This document shows, piece by piece, positions 6,308 through 7,033 of a stretch of 7,033 nt of DNA. How positions within the stretch are numbered: position 1 is the first letter of the stretch; each line of letters begins with the position of its first letter. The translations under genes and the position numbers were made by a program. This DNA is from GCA-2719315 sp964448645 (GTDB lineage Bacteria > Bacteroidota > Bacteroidia > Flavobacteriales > Flavobacteriaceae), in NCBI GenBank assembly GCA_964448645.1, contig CAYUZY010000100.1, forward strand, positions 1 to 7,033, written 5' to 3'. Below the pieces are notes generated by a model. The model did not search any database. It saw only the letters and a program-made list of their open reading frames with translations, and was not told where the DNA came from.

Positions 6308-7033
6308 ATGAAAAAAATTATTTCTGTAATAATCTTCTTTTTTTTTGTTTCATATAATCAACTCAATCAAGACAAGGACCCTAATTTTATAGTTGTTTTT
6401 GTTGACGATATGGGTTATGGCGATTTAGGATCATATGGGCATCCTACGATCAAAACTCCAAACCTAGATAGAATGGCTTTTGAGGGACAAAAATGGACTC
6501 AATTTTATTCAGCATCAAGTGTTTGTACTCCGAGTCGTGCAGCATTATTAACTGGAAGACTCCCTATTAGAAATGGAATGATTGGTAGTAAAGAAAGAGT
6601 ACTTTTTCCTAACTCTGAATATGGTCTTCCGGATTCTGAAATAACTATTGCTGAAAAATTAAAAGAAAATGGGTATAAGACCGCTGCAATAGGTAAATGG
6701 CATTTAGGACATAAAAAACAATATTTACCCCTTCAACATGGATTTGATTATTACTATGGAATACCTTATTCTAATGATATGGATAGAATTAATGGAGAGT
6801 CATGTTGTCCAGGATCACAATATTGGCAGAAATATGAAAATAAAAAACCTGAATCTTCAATGTATAATGTACCCTTAATTGAAAACAATGAAATTATAGA
6901 AAGACCTGCTGATCAAACAACTATAACTAAAAGGTTTTCAGATAAAGCAGTAGAATTTATAAGAGAAAATAGGGAAAATAAGTTTTTTATATACCTAGCA
7001 CATAGTTTGCCCCATACACCACTTTATGCATCA
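6308..7033 (+). CDS. Sulfatase 5: arylsulfatase A-like sulfatase, 3' truncated by window edge
   Basis: The frame is open for 242 codons to the window end, about half of a normal sulfatase. The start is set by an in-frame TAG at 6296-6298; the ATG at 6308 is the first possible start after it and opens a signal peptide (MKKIISVIIFFFFV). Unlike sulfatases 1-4 there is no lipobox cysteine, so the mature protein should be soluble in the periplasm or secreted. Visible active-site residues are Asp33-Asp34 (FVDDMGYGD), formylglycine motif CTPSR at 73-77, Lys130 and His132 (IGKWHLGH) and His236 (LPHTP). Spacing and wording (CTPSRAALLTGRLPIRNGM, split by helix, and GIPYSND at 151-157) closely follow human arylsulfatase A, where the equivalents are Cys69, Arg73, Lys123, His125 and His229. 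It is transcribed away from the other sulfatases. The distal Asp-Asn and Lys residues lie beyond the window. Confidence 0.93.
   Translation, partial: MKKIISVIIFFFFVSYNQLNQDKDPNFIVVFVDDMGYGDLGSYGHPTIKTPNLDRMAFEGQKWTQFYSASSVCTPSRAALLTGRLPIRNGMIGSKERVLFPNSEYGLPDSEITIAEKLKENGYKTAAIGKWHLGHKKQYLPLQHGFDYYYGIPYSNDMDRINGESCCPGSQYWQKYENKKPESSMYNVPLIENNEIIERPADQTTITKRFSDKAVEFIRENRENKFFIYLAHSLPHTPLYAS

Overview
This AT-rich window (roughly 30% G+C by eye, not computed) is a dense block of type I (formylglycine) sulfatase genes. Four complete genes lie on the minus strand, a fifth starts divergently on the plus strand and runs off the right edge, and a sixth minus-strand gene is represented at the left edge only by its lipoprotein signal peptide. 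Several traits suggest a marine-type Bacteroidota, most likely a flavobacterium: the low G+C, the absence of clear Shine-Dalgarno sequences, the many lipoprotein signals, and the sulfatase clustering typical of loci that degrade sulfated algal polysaccharides. That assignment is inference; no taxonomic marker gene is present.

Layout, in transcription order of the minus strand: sulfatase 4 (4821-6266), 14 bp gap, sulfatase 3 (3340-4806), 68 bp gap, sulfatase 2 (1751-3271), 35 bp gap, sulfatase 1 (189-1715), then a 128 bp gap (61-188) holding a near-perfect 24 bp palindrome, then the start of a further lipoprotein gene (60 down to 1). On the right, a 41 bp gap separates sulfatase 4 from the divergent, arylsulfatase A-like sulfatase 5 (6308 to beyond 7033). 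No gap exceeds 128 bp. There are no tRNA, rRNA, CRISPR, transposase or integrase signals.

All five sulfatases carry the Cys-type C-x-P-x-R maturation motif, so they need a formylglycine-generating enzyme (FGE or anSME) encoded elsewhere. Sulfatases 1-4 have lipoprotein signal peptides; sulfatase 5 does not. The proteins are divergent, apart from the related pair 3 and 4, and so probably remove sulfate from different positions or sugars of one or more sulfated glycans. The window has no glycoside hydrolase, SusC/SusD pair or regulator, so the substrate cannot be read from it.

The most unusual structure concerns gene junctions. The boundary between sulfatases 3 and 4 and the 5' boundary of sulfatase 4 share a direct repeat of about 63 bp. 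The second copy includes a leftover of the last codons and stop of a gene that is no longer there. This indicates a tandem sulfatase array in which one member was removed, or replaced by the divergent sulfatase 5, and it makes sulfatase 4 a repeat-flanked 1,460 bp cassette. I found no evidence of a wholly new kind of system.
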